64,000 nucleotides of DNA from Microvirga sp052115485 (lineage in GTDB: Bacteria; Pseudomonadota; Alphaproteobacteria; Rhizobiales; Beijerinckiaceae). The position numbers were made by a program, and so were the translations under genes. Below the pieces are notes generated by a model that was not told the origin of the DNA, made no database searches, and saw nothing but the letters and a program-made list of their open reading frames with translations. Of the stretch, positions 32,307 to 41,725 are shown piece after piece (positions within the stretch are counted from its first letter, which is position 1; each line of letters begins with the position of its first letter). The DNA lies in contig NZ_JBFRGU010000005.1 of NCBI RefSeq assembly GCF_052115485.1, positions 1 through 64,000 of the forward strand, in the 5' to 3' direction.

Positions 32307-32843
32307 ATGCCGTTTCAGGACACAACACCCAAAAAGCCGCCGCGCCGGGTCACGGCCGCCTATCTCAAGCGCGCGGCCATGGCCTATCTCGAACGCTATG
32401 CCTCATCGGCGGAGAACTTGCGCCGGGTGTTGCGGCGCAAGGTCGAGACGCGCTGTCGCCTGCGCGATGAGGACCCGTCGGAATTCTTCGAGATGGTCGA
32501 TGAGGTCATCGCGACAAGTCTGCGCATCGGGCTCATCGACGATGCGCGATATGCGGCGGCGCGGGTCGCCACATTGCGCCGTCGCGGCGGCTCTACCCGG
32601 GCAATCGGCGCGAAGCTCGCCGCCAAGGGCGTCTCCCGCGCCGTGGTAGCGGACGTGCTTGAGGAAGCCGAAGGCGATGACGAGGCCGCCGCCCATGCCT
32701 ATGCCCGCCGCCGCAGGCTCGGCCCCTACCGCCCTGGAGAGAGCGCACCTTATAGGGACAAGGACATAGCGGCACTGGCGCGCGCCGGTTTCAGCTTCGC
32801 CATCGTCCGTCGGGTGATCGAGAGTGAGCGGGAAGAGGTCTAG
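32307..32843 (+). CDS. recX: RecX family regulator
   Basis: 178-residue RecX-type protein, made of three-helix RecX repeats; the first is AAYLKRAAMAYLERYASSAE with LRRVLRRKV. It usually binds RecA filaments and restrains recombination. It lacks an adjacent recA; here it follows the PAP2 gene closely (8 nt) and is probably co-transcribed. ATG 32307 gives the family length; the frame open from 32199 overlaps the PAP2 gene and is not used. A dispersed 105-bp element directly follows its stop. Confidence 0.85.
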   Translation: MPFQDTTPKKPPRRVTAAYLKRAAMAYLERYASSAENLRRVLRRKVETRCRLRDEDPSEFFEMVDEVIATSLRIGLIDDARYAAARVATLRRRGGSTRAIGAKLAAKGVSRAVVADVLEEAEGDDEAAAHAYARRRRLGPYRPGESAPYRDKDIAALARAGFSFAIVRRVIESEREEV

Positions 32844-32948
32844 AGTTTGATTGTTTCAGATTGAAACAGAATCAAACTCTCGATTCTTTTGATGTCGCAT
32901 GATCCGGGCGAACAACCGGTTTCCACTTGTTCTGATCAAGCTCTAGAG
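32840..32948. repeat. 105-bp dispersed palindromic element (copy B)
   Basis: Two parts. First a hairpin arm: CTAGAGTTTGATTGTTTCAG ... GAAACAGAATCAAACTCT. Then TCGATTCTTTTGATGTCGCA, ATGATCCGGGCGAACAACCG and a closing TTGTTCTGATCAAGCTCTAG. It matches copies at 36515 (reversed), 41608 and 46727. It starts at the recX stop. Confidence 0.85.
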
Positions 32949-32968
32949 TCCGATCATGCGCTGAAACA

Positions 32969-33610
32969 TCAGATCAGACCGGCCCCGACATTCACCGCCA
33001 GCGCAAGCACGGTGGTGTTGAACAGAAATGCCAGTATCGAATGCCCGAGAGCCAGGCGCCGCATGCGGCGAGAACAAACGATGACGTCCGATGTCTGCGC
33101 CGCCGCTCCGAAATTAAAGGCGACATACAGAAAGTCCCAATAGTCCGGCTGTGTCTCCTTCGGGAACTTCAATCCACCGCGTTCGCCGCCATCGCCGTAA
33201 TATTCATGGGCATAATGAGTGGCGAAGATCGTGTGCACCAGAAGCCATGAGCAAAGGATGGTGGCGATCGCGATCGAAATACGAAACACCTGCTGGCTGG
33301 CGCCCGAATCATGAATGCCGTGCAACTCGATGACGATTGCTCCGAGACTCGCCAAGGCGGCGCTGAGCGTCAGAATCAGGACGACGACAGCGCCCACGTC
33401 CTCCATGCTTGCCCGTCGCCGCATTTGCTCCGTGGTGGATCGCGCGAACATGACAGCCAACGTCGCAAGATACATGAAGACGCCCGCATCCCAGGTGACT
33501 AGCAATCGTGTGTTCACCTGCCAAGTTCGCGGCAGCAGCGCATAGATGATGCCCGCAATCACCATCGAGATGAGAAGGCGCGGGCGCGGGCCAGCGTGGA
33601 GCCGGATCAT
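32969..33610 (-). CDS. DUF1345 membrane protein
   Basis: 213-residue membrane protein of the DUF1345 family: about five membrane segments, with the family stretch LLVHTIFATHYAHEYY near residue 120 and PDYWDFLYVAFNFGAAAQTS near 155. Function unknown. ATG 33610 starts close to the first basic-hydrophobic segment. It is convergent with recX, with a dispersed element between them. Confidence 0.85.
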   Translation of the reverse strand: MIRLHAGPRPRLLISMVIAGIIYALLPRTWQVNTRLLVTWDAGVFMYLATLAVMFARSTTEQMRRRASMEDVGAVVVLILTLSAALASLGAIVIELHGIHDSGASQQVFRISIAIATILCSWLLVHTIFATHYAHEYYGDGGERGGLKFPKETQPDYWDFLYVAFNFGAAAQTSDVIVCSRRMRRLALGHSILAFLFNTTVLALAVNVGAGLI

Positions 33611-33769
33611 ACGGGGTTCCTCGAAAATCGGTTTGAGGCGACGCTATGTCTGAACATGCGAAGAATGATTAATCTGCCAAGGCATTTGGCGGAAGTTATT
33701 CCGTTCTCCACTTTCTTTTCATCGCGCAGCCCTAAATGATCGCCTTCAACCGAAGCAGGAGAGACGATC

Positions 33770-34192
33770 ATGGAGCGTAAGGCAAAAGCCGTTTGGCAGG
33801 GCAGCGGCAAGGATGGAACCGGCCAGCTCACATCCGATTCCGGCGTCCTGTCCTCAACGCCTTACTCATACAAGACCCGTTTCGAGAACGAGAAGGGCAC
33901 CAATCCGGAAGAGTTGATCGCAGCCGCCCATGCGGGTTGTTTCACCATGGCGCTCGCCTTCCAGCTTCAGGGCGCGGGCTTCACGCCGACGGAACTGGCG
34001 ACCGAAGCTGCGGTCTCGCTCGTGCAGGAAGGCCAGGGCTTCAAGATCTCGAAATCAGCCCTCACTCTTCAGGCGAAGGTGCCCGGCATCGACAAGCCCA
34101 AATTCGAGGAACTCGCCCGCGCAGCGGAAAAGAACTGTCCGGTCTCGAAGGTACTCAATGCCGAGATCACGATGAATTTTACGCTGACGTAG
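33770..34192 (+). CDS. OsmC family peroxide-protective protein
   Basis: 140-residue OsmC-type protein. The two reactive cysteines are C57 (AAHAGCFTMAL) and C123 (EKNCPVSKVL), which reduce organic hydroperoxides. Closer to classic OsmC than to OhrA by the HAGCFTM block. GGAGAG lies 7 nt before ATG 33770. Single gene. It is likely cytoplasmic and induced by oxidative or osmotic stress, but no EcfG-type motif was found before it. Confidence 0.9.
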   Translation: MERKAKAVWQGSGKDGTGQLTSDSGVLSSTPYSYKTRFENEKGTNPEELIAAAHAGCFTMALAFQLQGAGFTPTELATEAAVSLVQEGQGFKISKSALTLQAKVPGIDKPKFEELARAAEKNCPVSKVLNAEITMNFTLT

Positions 34193-34195
34193 GGT

Positions 34196-34309
34196 GAAGG
34201 GGCGAGCGGTCGGTCGTTGAGTTGATAGGGACCCGCGTGTTGCGCGATCTCCACGACGAACGACTAACCAACAACCATTCGCCATTCGCCACCCCCCATT
34301 CGCCCCTTC
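34196..34309. repeat. intergenic inverted repeat with ATTCGCC units
   Basis: GAAGGGGCGA (34196-34205) and TCGCCCCTTC (34300-34309) form the outer arms. Inside the right arm, ATTCGCC recurs three times. It fills the gap between osmC and the PBP1A gene. Confidence 0.5.
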
Positions 34310-34378
34310 GCGCTTAACCGCCCCTTAAACCGCCACAATTACGTTGCTCCACGACCGTGGGGCTATGATACAGGTCCC

Positions 34379-36517
34379 GTGAAGACGAGGAAGCACGTGG
34401 CGAACGGACGCAATCGGCGCGAGCCGGTTTTCGAGACGCCCGCCGCCGATGCGAGAGATGGAGATTTCCGCCTCTCGCCTGAGGACAGGGCCGGGGCACC
34501 CATGACACGCAAGCGCGCATCGCGAGACGGCGATGACGAGAAGCCGACGCGCCCTCGCGCGCGGCGCTCGAAAAAGCCGAAGCGCCGTGGCGGTCGCTCC
34601 CTTCTGGGCAAGCTCTTCTATGCGGGTGTCGTGCTCGGCCTCTGGTGCCTGATCGCGGTAGGCGGCGTCGTGGCCTATCACGCTTCGAAACTGCCGCCCA
34701 TCGACCAGCTCACGGTGCCGAAACGCCCCCCGAACATCGCCATCATGGCTGGCGACGGCTCTCTTCTCGCCAATCGCGGCGAGACCGGCGGACGCACGGT
34801 TTCGATCAAGGAATTGCCGCCCTACCTGCCGAATGCCTTCGTCGCCATCGAAGACCGACGCTTCTATGACCATTTCGGCGTCGACCCCATCGGCATCGCC
34901 CGCGCGATGGTGCGTAACGTAACGTCCCGCGGCAGCATGCAAGGCGGCTCGACGCTGACCCAGCAGCTCGCCAAGAACCTGTTCCTGACCCAGGAACGAA
35001 CCGCCTCGCGCAAGATTCAGGAGGCGATTCTCGCGCTCTGGCTGGAGCGCAACTACACCAAGAACGAGATTCTCGAACTCTATCTCAACCGCGTCTATTT
35101 CGGCTCGGGCGCCTATGGCGTCGAGGCAGCGGCACAGCGCTATTACGGCAAGTCGGCCCGCAACGTATCGCTCGCGGAGGCCGCCGTTCTGGCAGGCCTC
35201 GTCCAGGCTCCGTCGCGGCTCGCACCCAATCGCAATCCGAAGGCGGCGCAGGATCGCAGCGAATTGGTCATCGCGGCCATGAACGACCTCGGCTTCATCA
35301 CGCCGGGCATGACCAAGACCGCGCTCGGCGCGCCCGCTCAGCCGGTCCGCCCCAAGGGTGCGGGTTCGGCCAACTACGCCGCCGATTACGTGATGGACGT
35401 GCTCGACGATTTCGTCGGCACCATCGAATCCGACATCGTGGTGTCGACCACCATCGAACCGAGCCTGCAGGGCGCCGCCGAGCGTGTTCTCGTGGAGGAG
35501 CTCGACGGCAAGGGCCAGAAGTTCAACGTGAGCCAGGGCGCCTTCGTCGCCATGCAGCCGGACGGCGCGCTCAAAGCCCTGGTCGGCGGGCGGAACTACG
35601 AGGCGAGCCAGTTCAACCGCGCGACGGCAGCGCACCGCCAGCCGGGCTCGTCCTTCAAGCCCTTCGTCTACCTCACCGCCATCGAGCGCGGCCTGACCCC
35701 CGACACGATCCGGGACGACAGCCCCGTGAGCTATAAGGGCTGGCAACCGGAAAACTACGACCGGGGCTATCGCGGGCCGATGGCGCTTCGCGACGCGTTG
35801 GCCTTGTCCCTCAACACCATCGCCGTAAAGCTCAATCTGGAAGTCGGCCCGAAGGCCGTGGTGCAGACGGCGCAGCGACTCGGCATCACCTCGGCCCTGC
35901 AGGCCAATCCGTCGCTGGCTCTCGGCACTTCGGAAGTGACGCCGCTCGAACTCGTGACCGCTTATGCGGCCTTCGCCAATGGCGGCGACGGCGTCATTCC
36001 CTATGTCATCGCGCAGGTGAAGACGACGGATGGCAAGGTGCTCTATCAGCGTCCGCCCGGTGGCGGTCTCGGTCGCGTCATCGAGCCCAATGCTGTCGCG
36101 ATGATGAACGAGATGATGCACAACACGTTCGTCATCGGCACCGCGCAAAAGGCGCAGATCCCCGGTTGGACGCTCGCGGGCAAGACCGGCACGACGCAGG
36201 ATTACAAGGATGCCTGGTTCGTCGGATTCTCGGGCAGCCTCGTAGCGGGCGTCTGGCTCGGTAACGATGACGGCACGTTGACCAAGCGCGTGACCGGCGG
36301 CAACCTGCCAACGGAAGTCTGGCACAATTTCATGAAGACGGCGCTCAAGAACCAGCAGCCCGTGCCGCTTCCCGGTCTCGATCGCTTGCCCGGCGATGTG
36401 CCGGTTGCAGGCGTTCCGGGCCAGACGATCGCCACCGCCCAACGCGAAAGCGCCTGGATTCCACCGACCCAGAAACGCGGCGAGAAGAATTTCTTCGAGC
36501 GGTTGTTCGGGCTTTAG
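34379..36517 (+). CDS. PBP1A-type bifunctional penicillin-binding protein
   Basis: 712-residue class A PBP that polymerises and crosslinks peptidoglycan. Order: a basic cytoplasmic tail of about 70 residues, membrane anchor at 76-99, GT51 glycosyltransferase domain with the catalytic E158 in AIEDRRFYDHFG and GGSTLTQQLAKNLFL, then the transpeptidase with SSFK (active S424), SLN near 480 and KTGT (602-605). The start GTG 34379 makes a long basic tail; ATG 34502 (MTRKRAS) is a possible shorter start. A dispersed element follows the stop codon directly. Confidence 0.9.
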   Translation: MKTRKHVANGRNRREPVFETPAADARDGDFRLSPEDRAGAPMTRKRASRDGDDEKPTRPRARRSKKPKRRGGRSLLGKLFYAGVVLGLWCLIAVGGVVAYHASKLPPIDQLTVPKRPPNIAIMAGDGSLLANRGETGGRTVSIKELPPYLPNAFVAIEDRRFYDHFGVDPIGIARAMVRNVTSRGSMQGGSTLTQQLAKNLFLTQERTASRKIQEAILALWLERNYTKNEILELYLNRVYFGSGAYGVEAAAQRYYGKSARNVSLAEAAVLAGLVQAPSRLAPNRNPKAAQDRSELVIAAMNDLGFITPGMTKTALGAPAQPVRPKGAGSANYAADYVMDVLDDFVGTIESDIVVSTTIEPSLQGAAERVLVEELDGKGQKFNVSQGAFVAMQPDGALKALVGGRNYEASQFNRATAAHRQPGSSFKPFVYLTAIERGLTPDTIRDDSPVSYKGWQPENYDRGYRGPMALRDALALSLNTIAVKLNLEVGPKAVVQTAQRLGITSALQANPSLALGTSEVTPLELVTAYAAFANGGDGVIPYVIAQVKTTDGKVLYQRPPGGGLGRVIEPNAVAMMNEMMHNTFVIGTAQKAQIPGWTLAGKTGTTQDYKDAWFVGFSGSLVAGVWLGNDDGTLTKRVTGGNLPTEVWHNFMKTALKNQQPVPLPGLDRLPGDVPVAGVPGQTIATAQRESAWIPPTQKRGEKNFFERLFGL

Positions 36518-36640
36518 AGCATGATCAGAACAAGTGGAATCCGGTTGTTCGCCCGGATCATGCGGCATCAAAGAATCGAGAGTTTGATTGTTTCAATCTG
36601 AAACGATCAAACTCTAGAGCATGATCCGGACGGGTTTGAT
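36515..36640. repeat. 105-bp dispersed palindromic element (copy C, reversed)
   Basis: Same units as copy B in opposite order: TAGAGCATGATCAGAACAAG, CCGGTTGTTCGCCCGGATCA, AGAATCGAGAGTTTGATTG, then GAAACGATCAAACTCTAG and a further AGCATGATCCGGACGGGTTT tail. It starts in the PBP stop codon. Confidence 0.85.
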
Positions 36641-36673
36641 GATGCCATGTCGAACGTCAGGACATATGCCGTT

Positions 36674-37864
36674 CTAATCCCTGGTACGTGCTCTCGCCGT
36701 CGAGGCGAAAAGGATCAGGGCCAGGGATCCCGTCATGGCGATAGCGAGCGGCAGCGGCAGGGCGGAACCGCCGAGAAACCGTCCGAGCCCGACTCCCAAA
36801 AACGCTGCGAAAGTCATCTGGCAGATCCCGAGGAGTGAGGAGGCCGCGCCCGCGCGATCCGGGAAAGGCATCATCGCGCAAGCCATGGCCTGCGGCATGG
36901 TGAGGCCGACGCCAATTCCATAGATCGCCATCGGCGCGCTCACCGCGAGCGATGAAGGCACGCCGAATCCGACGAGGGTCAGCATCACGATACCCCCGGC
37001 GGCAAGGCAGATCACACCGAGCCTGATAGTGCCGTCGAGGCCGCGCCGTCCAATGAGACGCTGCGCAAGTATCGTGCCGAGAATATAACCCATCACCACG
37101 AAGCCGAAGGAAAAGGCATACGGCAATTCGCTCAGGCCGTAGACACCCTGCAACACGAAGGACGAGCCGGAGATGAAGGCGAAGAGCCCGCCATAGGCGA
37201 ACATGGAAAGGCCGACATAGACCCGGTAGCCGCGATGTTTCAGAAGCTGCGCGAAGCCGCGCAGCATGGCAGGCACCGAGAGTGCCGACGAGGAACGGAC
37301 GCGAATGGTCTCGGGCATGCGCAACGCGACGACACCAGCCAACGCAAGGCCGCAGAAAATCGTGAGGACGAAGGAGGCGCGCCACCCGAAGGCGATTCCG
37401 ATAACACCGCCGAGCACCGGCGCGATGGCCGGGACCACACCCATGATCATGCCCATGCGCGAGAGTTCCCGGCCCGCGCGGGCGCCATCGTAAAGATCGC
37501 GCACGATGGCGCGCCCGAGAACGATGGGACCGGACGCCCCGAGGGCCTGCAGGAAGCGGGCGGCGATCAGGGTCTCGATAGAAGGCGCTACAGCGCAGGC
37601 CGCGCTTGCCAGAGTGAAAAGCCCAAGCCCGAACAACAGAACGGGCTTGCGCCCGATCCGATCGGAAATCGGCCCATAGAAGAACTGTCCTGCCGCAAAG
37701 CCGAGGAGAAAAGTGGAGAGGGTCAGCTGAACTTGCGCATCCGTCGCCTGCAAGGCGCTCCCGATCGCCGGCAGGGATGGCAGGTACATGTCCGTGGACA
37801 ACGGACCAAGCGCGGTCAGAAGCGCCAGAACGGCAGTGAGCGCGAGAGTATCGGGCTTGAGCAT
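36674..37864 (-). CDS. Bcr/CflA-type MFS drug exporter
   Basis: 396-residue, 12-segment MFS protein of the Bcr/CflA (DHA1) group. Segment 1 has LTALGPLSTDMYLPSLPAI, the group mark; motif A is FYGPISDRIGRKPVLLFG; RFLQALGASGPIVLGRAIVR is motif B-like. It expels drugs such as bicyclomycin or chloramphenicol in its relatives. Single gene, ATG 37864. It converges on the PBP1A gene across the dispersed element. Confidence 0.88.
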   Translation of the reverse strand: MLKPDTLALTAVLALLTALGPLSTDMYLPSLPAIGSALQATDAQVQLTLSTFLLGFAAGQFFYGPISDRIGRKPVLLFGLGLFTLASAACAVAPSIETLIAARFLQALGASGPIVLGRAIVRDLYDGARAGRELSRMGMIMGVVPAIAPVLGGVIGIAFGWRASFVLTIFCGLALAGVVALRMPETIRVRSSSALSVPAMLRGFAQLLKHRGYRVYVGLSMFAYGGLFAFISGSSFVLQGVYGLSELPYAFSFGFVVMGYILGTILAQRLIGRRGLDGTIRLGVICLAAGGIVMLTLVGFGVPSSLAVSAPMAIYGIGVGLTMPQAMACAMMPFPDRAGAASSLLGICQMTFAAFLGVGLGRFLGGSALPLPLAIAMTGSLALILFASTARARTRD

Positions 37865-37922
37865 CAGGAACCGGAAAGGAGGACCGCGACGGGCTTAAAG
37901 CCAAACCGAAGTCCTGTCACGC

Positions 37923-38666
37923 TCACCCGAAGCGATGCAAGGCGCTGCCGTAGACCTTGAGCCAGTTCTCCGCCTCGTCCGTACGCGGGCAGATCCCGTA
38001 GACCAGGGACCAGAAGCGGTTCGAATGGTTCAGCTCGCGCAGATGCGCCACTTCATGCGCCGCGAGATAATCGAGGACGAAGGGCGGCGCCATGATGAGA
38101 CGCCAGGAGAAGCTCAAGGCCCCCCGCGCGGAGCAGGAGCCCCAGCGGCTTTGGGTGTCGCGCACGGTGATGCGCTTGGCGACGACCCCAAGCGCGGCCG
38201 TATGTTGTTTCACGGCTTCCGCGAAGTCCTTCTTCGCCTCGACTTCGAGAAAATCCTGAATGCGGCGGGCCACATGGGGCAACTCGCCGGACACCGCGAT
38301 GATCGGCTCGCCGTTCTCCCCCGTTGTGGCGCGCGTGCGCGCGCGGACGTTCGACCAGTGCACGACCTTGTGCGGAACGCCGCGCAGAGGCACCAGCGCG
38401 CCGGGTTGAAACAGCACCCGCGCGGGCACCTTGGACAGGCGCGTGGCGATCCAGCTGCCGTGGCCGTCCGCGAATCGCTGGGCGATGCCGAGATCGGTGC
38501 GCTCGGGAATCGTGAGCACCACTTCGCCGGTGGCGTTGGAGACGCGAAGCGTAATGCGCTTGGCCGTGGGACGGCGACGCAGGGCCACCTGGAAGGACTG
38601 CCCGGCGTGAAAAACCTTCAAGGCTGGAGGGTCCGCGGGAACGCGGCGGAACAATGCGAATTTCAT
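37923..38666 (-). CDS. YgjP-like M48/DUF45 metallopeptidase
   Basis: 247-residue predicted zinc peptidase (DUF45/YgjP). The zinc helix AAHEVAHLRELNHSNRFW (HExxH plus a third His) lies near 205, preceded by the family block SRWGSCSARGALSFSWRLI. No signal peptide, so probably cytoplasmic. ATG 38666 gives the family start; the frame open to 38849 is not used. Substrate unknown. It precedes the MFS gene by 58 nt on the same strand and may be co-transcribed. Confidence 0.85.
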   Translation of the reverse strand: MKFALFRRVPADPPALKVFHAGQSFQVALRRRPTAKRITLRVSNATGEVVLTIPERTDLGIAQRFADGHGSWIATRLSKVPARVLFQPGALVPLRGVPHKVVHWSNVRARTRATTGENGEPIIAVSGELPHVARRIQDFLEVEAKKDFAEAVKQHTAALGVVAKRITVRDTQSRWGSCSARGALSFSWRLIMAPPFVLDYLAAHEVAHLRELNHSNRFWSLVYGICPRTDEAENWLKVYGSALHRFG

Positions 38667-38754
38667 GTCCGCAATGTGCCCCGAAGCGCGGCCGATGTCA
38701 GCGCAGCCGTTTGCCGCTGGCGGGAATCGCTCCCGAGACGCCGTCGGCTCTTGA

Positions 38755-40002
38755 CTACCGCGCGGTGTTTGTTCTCGCGTGATTCTTAATGAATTCACCA
38801 ATTCGAGGAACGATTTCCGCACGGAAGCGGGACCCGTTGAAGACCCCATAGTGACCGACGCCAGGCTGGAGGTGATAAAGCTTCTTGTCCGAGGACAGAT
38901 TCGAAGTGAGATCGAGAGCCGCGAGCGTCTGGCCGACGCCGGAGATATCGTCGCGCTCGCCTTCGACCGCCATCAGGGCGCAGCGGCGGATCGCCATGAG
39001 ATCCACCGGCTTGTCACGATGCAGCATATCGCCCTTGGGCAGTTCATGCCGCACGAACACCTTGTCGACGGTCTGAAGATAGAATTCGGAGGTCAGGTCC
39101 ATGACCGCCAGATACTCGTCGTAGAAATCCCGATGCTTTTCGGCCGAATCGCCGTCTCCGTCGACCAGATGATTGAACATGTCCCAATGGGCGTTCACAT
39201 GCCGGTCGAAATTCATGGCCATGAAGCCGGAAAGCTGCAGGAAGCCGGGATAGACCGAGCGCCAGACGCCCGGATAGGCGGGGGGCACCTGCGTGATGCA
39301 ATGGCGCTCGAACCACGCGATACCGCGCTTTTCCGCCAATTGGTTGACGCCGGTCGGCGAGCGGCGCGTATCGATGGGCCCGCCCATCAGAACGGCCGTG
39401 GCCGGGGTCAGGGGATCCTGCTCGGCCTCCATGCGCGCGATGGCGGCGATCACCGGCACCGCCGGCTGGCAGACCGCGAGCACGTTGAGTTCCGGCCCGA
39501 GGGTGCGGAACATGGCGACCAGGTAATCGATGTAATCGTCGAGGTCGAAGCGGCCCTCGCTCAGAGGCACCATGCGGGCATCGGCCCAATCGGTGATCAT
39601 GACCTCGTGAGTCGGCAAAAAGGCCTCGACCGTGCCGCGCAGCAGGGTCGCGAAGTGCCCGGACATGGGGGCGACGATGAGAAGTTTCGGTTGCGGCTTG
39701 GAAAGCTTGACCGCACGATCGAACGCGATCACGCGGCCGAAGGGGCGCTCCCATACGACGCGCTCGGTCACGGCCGCCTTCTTGCCATCGACGATTGTCG
39801 TCTCCAAGCCGAAAGCCGGCTTGCCATAGCGCCGGGTGGTGCGCTCGAAAAGCTCGCAGGCCGCGGAGACCGTTCGTCCGTAAGCTGTGCTGTTCAGGGG
39901 GTTGCTGGGATCGTCAAAAAGGCGCTTGGTCACATCCGTTGCGACACGGGCGGGACTGAGCATCCAATGAGCAGCTTCGTACCAACAATAGGCGAGATTC
40001 AT
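38755..40002 (-). CDS. phaZ: intracellular polyhydroxyalkanoate depolymerase
   Basis: 415-residue intracellular PHA depolymerase (alpha/beta hydrolase) that mobilises stored polyester. The nucleophile is C178 in LAVCQPAVPV, as in PhaZ enzymes with Cys in place of Ser. Other family parts are LIVAPMSGHFATLLRGTVE, ITDWADARMVP and the late His in QPGVGHYGVFNGSRF. ATG 40002 follows a GGGGG stretch; the frame open to 40047 is not used. A second, unrelated PHB-type esterase lies at 8970. It is divergent from actS. Confidence 0.9.
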   Translation of the reverse strand: MNLAYCWYEAAHWMLSPARVATDVTKRLFDDPSNPLNSTAYGRTVSAACELFERTTRRYGKPAFGLETTIVDGKKAAVTERVVWERPFGRVIAFDRAVKLSKPQPKLLIVAPMSGHFATLLRGTVEAFLPTHEVMITDWADARMVPLSEGRFDLDDYIDYLVAMFRTLGPELNVLAVCQPAVPVIAAIARMEAEQDPLTPATAVLMGGPIDTRRSPTGVNQLAEKRGIAWFERHCITQVPPAYPGVWRSVYPGFLQLSGFMAMNFDRHVNAHWDMFNHLVDGDGDSAEKHRDFYDEYLAVMDLTSEFYLQTVDKVFVRHELPKGDMLHRDKPVDLMAIRRCALMAVEGERDDISGVGQTLAALDLTSNLSSDKKLYHLQPGVGHYGVFNGSRFRAEIVPRIGEFIKNHARTNTAR

Positions 40003-40214
40003 CGACAAAACCCCCGAGGCCGGGACCCGATTTCCTCCGCGAATCAAAATGCGAAGCCGGGCAATATCCTCGACCCGAATCGTAAAATGAGAGTTCTCAA
40101 GGCGTTATGCAATGGTGTTTAGGGTCGCATGGTCAAGATTAATGTATGAGACTTGAGCATTCACCCTGAGTTTATTCCTTGGAAGGGAGAGGAAGAGCCC
40201 TATCCTCTTTGCAG

Positions 40215-41555
40215 ATGGTCGAAATCAAACCGAAGGATCTTGCTCGCAACGCGCGCCAGCTGCGCCTCGACACTCTCGTCAGGCTGCGTTGGCTTGCCAT
40301 CACCGGTCAGTCGCTGGCTGTCGCAGGCGTTCGCTTCGGGTTCGGTTTTCCGCTCCCCTTCGTGCCGTGCTTCATCGCCATAGCGGCGTCCGTTCTGGTG
40401 AATCTGCTGCTGCGGATCCAGTTTCCCGCAAGCCACCGGCTCAGCGACAATTCCGCGACCTTGCTGCTCGCTTTCGATATTTTGCAGCTTGCCTCGCTGC
40501 TCTACCTCACGGGCGGCTTGCAGAATCCGTTCTCCGTCCTGTTTCTGGCCCCGGTGCTTATTTCCGCGACAGCGCTGACTCCAGTGCGAACGCTGGGGCT
40601 CGGATTGCTGGCGGTCGCCTGCGCCACGCTGCTGATCCTCGTCCATCGCCCACTGCCCTGGTTCCCACGCCACGCGCTCGACATCCCGTTTCCGTATGTC
40701 ATGGGAATCTGGACCGCGATCCTTCTCGGAATCGCCTTTACGGGAATGTATGCCTGGCGCGTCGCCGAAGAAGCGCGGCTCTTGGCGCAAGCACTCGCGG
40801 CGACGGAACTGGTGCTGGCCCGCGAACAACATCTCTCGCAGCTCGACGGATTGGCGGCGGCGGCGGCGCACGAACTCGGAACGCCGCTCGCCACCATTGC
40901 GCTCGTCGCCAAGGAACTGGATCACGACCTGCCCAAGGAAGGCCCCATCGCGGACGACCTCAAGCTTCTGCGCGAGCAGGTCGAGCGGTGCCGCACGATT
41001 CTCACCAAGCTGACCTCGATGGGGCAGGATACGGCGGATTTTCTCGAAACGATTTCCTTGAGCCATCTGGTCGAAGAAATCGTCGCGCCGCAACGCATGC
41101 TCGACATCGACATGGAAATCGTCACGACCGGAGAGGGGCCCGAGCCCATGGGACGCCGCAACCCCGGCGTGGTCTATGGCTTGTCCAACATTCTCGATAA
41201 CGCAGCCGACTTCGCTCACGAAAAGGTGATGGTGGAAGCCAGCTGGACCGAGGATGAGGTTTTCATCGAAGTCCGCGACGACGGACCGGGCTATGCGCCG
41301 GAAATTCTGCTGCGCCTCGGCGAGCCCTATGTGACCACCCGGAGCGCCGCCGAGCGTAGTCAAGACGAGGAGGAAATCGCCTCCGGCCTCGGGCTTGGCC
41401 TGTTCATCGCGAAGACCCTGATCGAGCGGTCCGGCGCGCAACTCACATTCGTGAACGCGAGCCCCCCGGGAAAAGGGGCTATCGCGCGGATCGTTTGGCC
41501 GCGTCATACGTTTGAAAGGGGTGCGGCAATATTGCCGCAGGGGTCCGAGAGATGA
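40215..41555 (+). CDS. actS: redox sensor histidine kinase ActS/RegB/PrrB
   Basis: 446-residue membrane histidine kinase of the RegB/PrrB/ActS family. Six membrane segments lie at about 20-185, with the quinone-linked GGLQNPF at 100-106. The kinase core has H219 (AAAAHELGTPLATIA, phosphorylated), a conserved redox-active cysteine C259 (QVERCRTIL, equivalent to Cys265 of R. capsulatus RegB), and an ATP domain with DNAADFAHE and GLGLGLFIAKTL. It senses quinone redox state and controls respiration, nitrogen fixation or carbon fixation genes. The frame is open from TTG 40179; ATG 40215 is preferred. Its partner actR follows after 170 nt. Confidence 0.9.
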   Translation: MVEIKPKDLARNARQLRLDTLVRLRWLAITGQSLAVAGVRFGFGFPLPFVPCFIAIAASVLVNLLLRIQFPASHRLSDNSATLLLAFDILQLASLLYLTGGLQNPFSVLFLAPVLISATALTPVRTLGLGLLAVACATLLILVHRPLPWFPRHALDIPFPYVMGIWTAILLGIAFTGMYAWRVAEEARLLAQALAATELVLAREQHLSQLDGLAAAAAHELGTPLATIALVAKELDHDLPKEGPIADDLKLLREQVERCRTILTKLTSMGQDTADFLETISLSHLVEEIVAPQRMLDIDMEIVTTGEGPEPMGRRNPGVVYGLSNILDNAADFAHEKVMVEASWTEDEVFIEVRDDGPGYAPEILLRLGEPYVTTRSAAERSQDEEEIASGLGLGLFIAKTLIERSGAQLTFVNASPPGKGAIARIVWPRHTFERGAAILPQGSER

Positions 41556-41607
41556 ACCCTGATAGAGGAGGGCAAGCATTCCTATATCGGGTCTCGAACC
41601 CTGTCGC

Positions 41608-41708
41608 TCTAGAGTTTGATCGTTTCAGGTTGAAACGTGATCAAACTCTCGATTCTTTCGATACCGCATGATCCGGGCGAACAACCGGTTGTTCTGATCA
41701 TGCTCTAG
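41608..41708. repeat. 105-bp dispersed palindromic element (copy D)
   Basis: Full copy: CTCTAGAGTTTGATCGTTTC, then GAAACGTGATCAAACTCTCG, GCATGATCCGGGCGAACAAC and GTTCTGATCATGCTCTAG. It occupies most of the actS-actR gap, so actR is read either through it or from a promoter beside it. Confidence 0.85.
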
Positions 41709-41725
41709 TTTGGGAGTCCTCCGAC

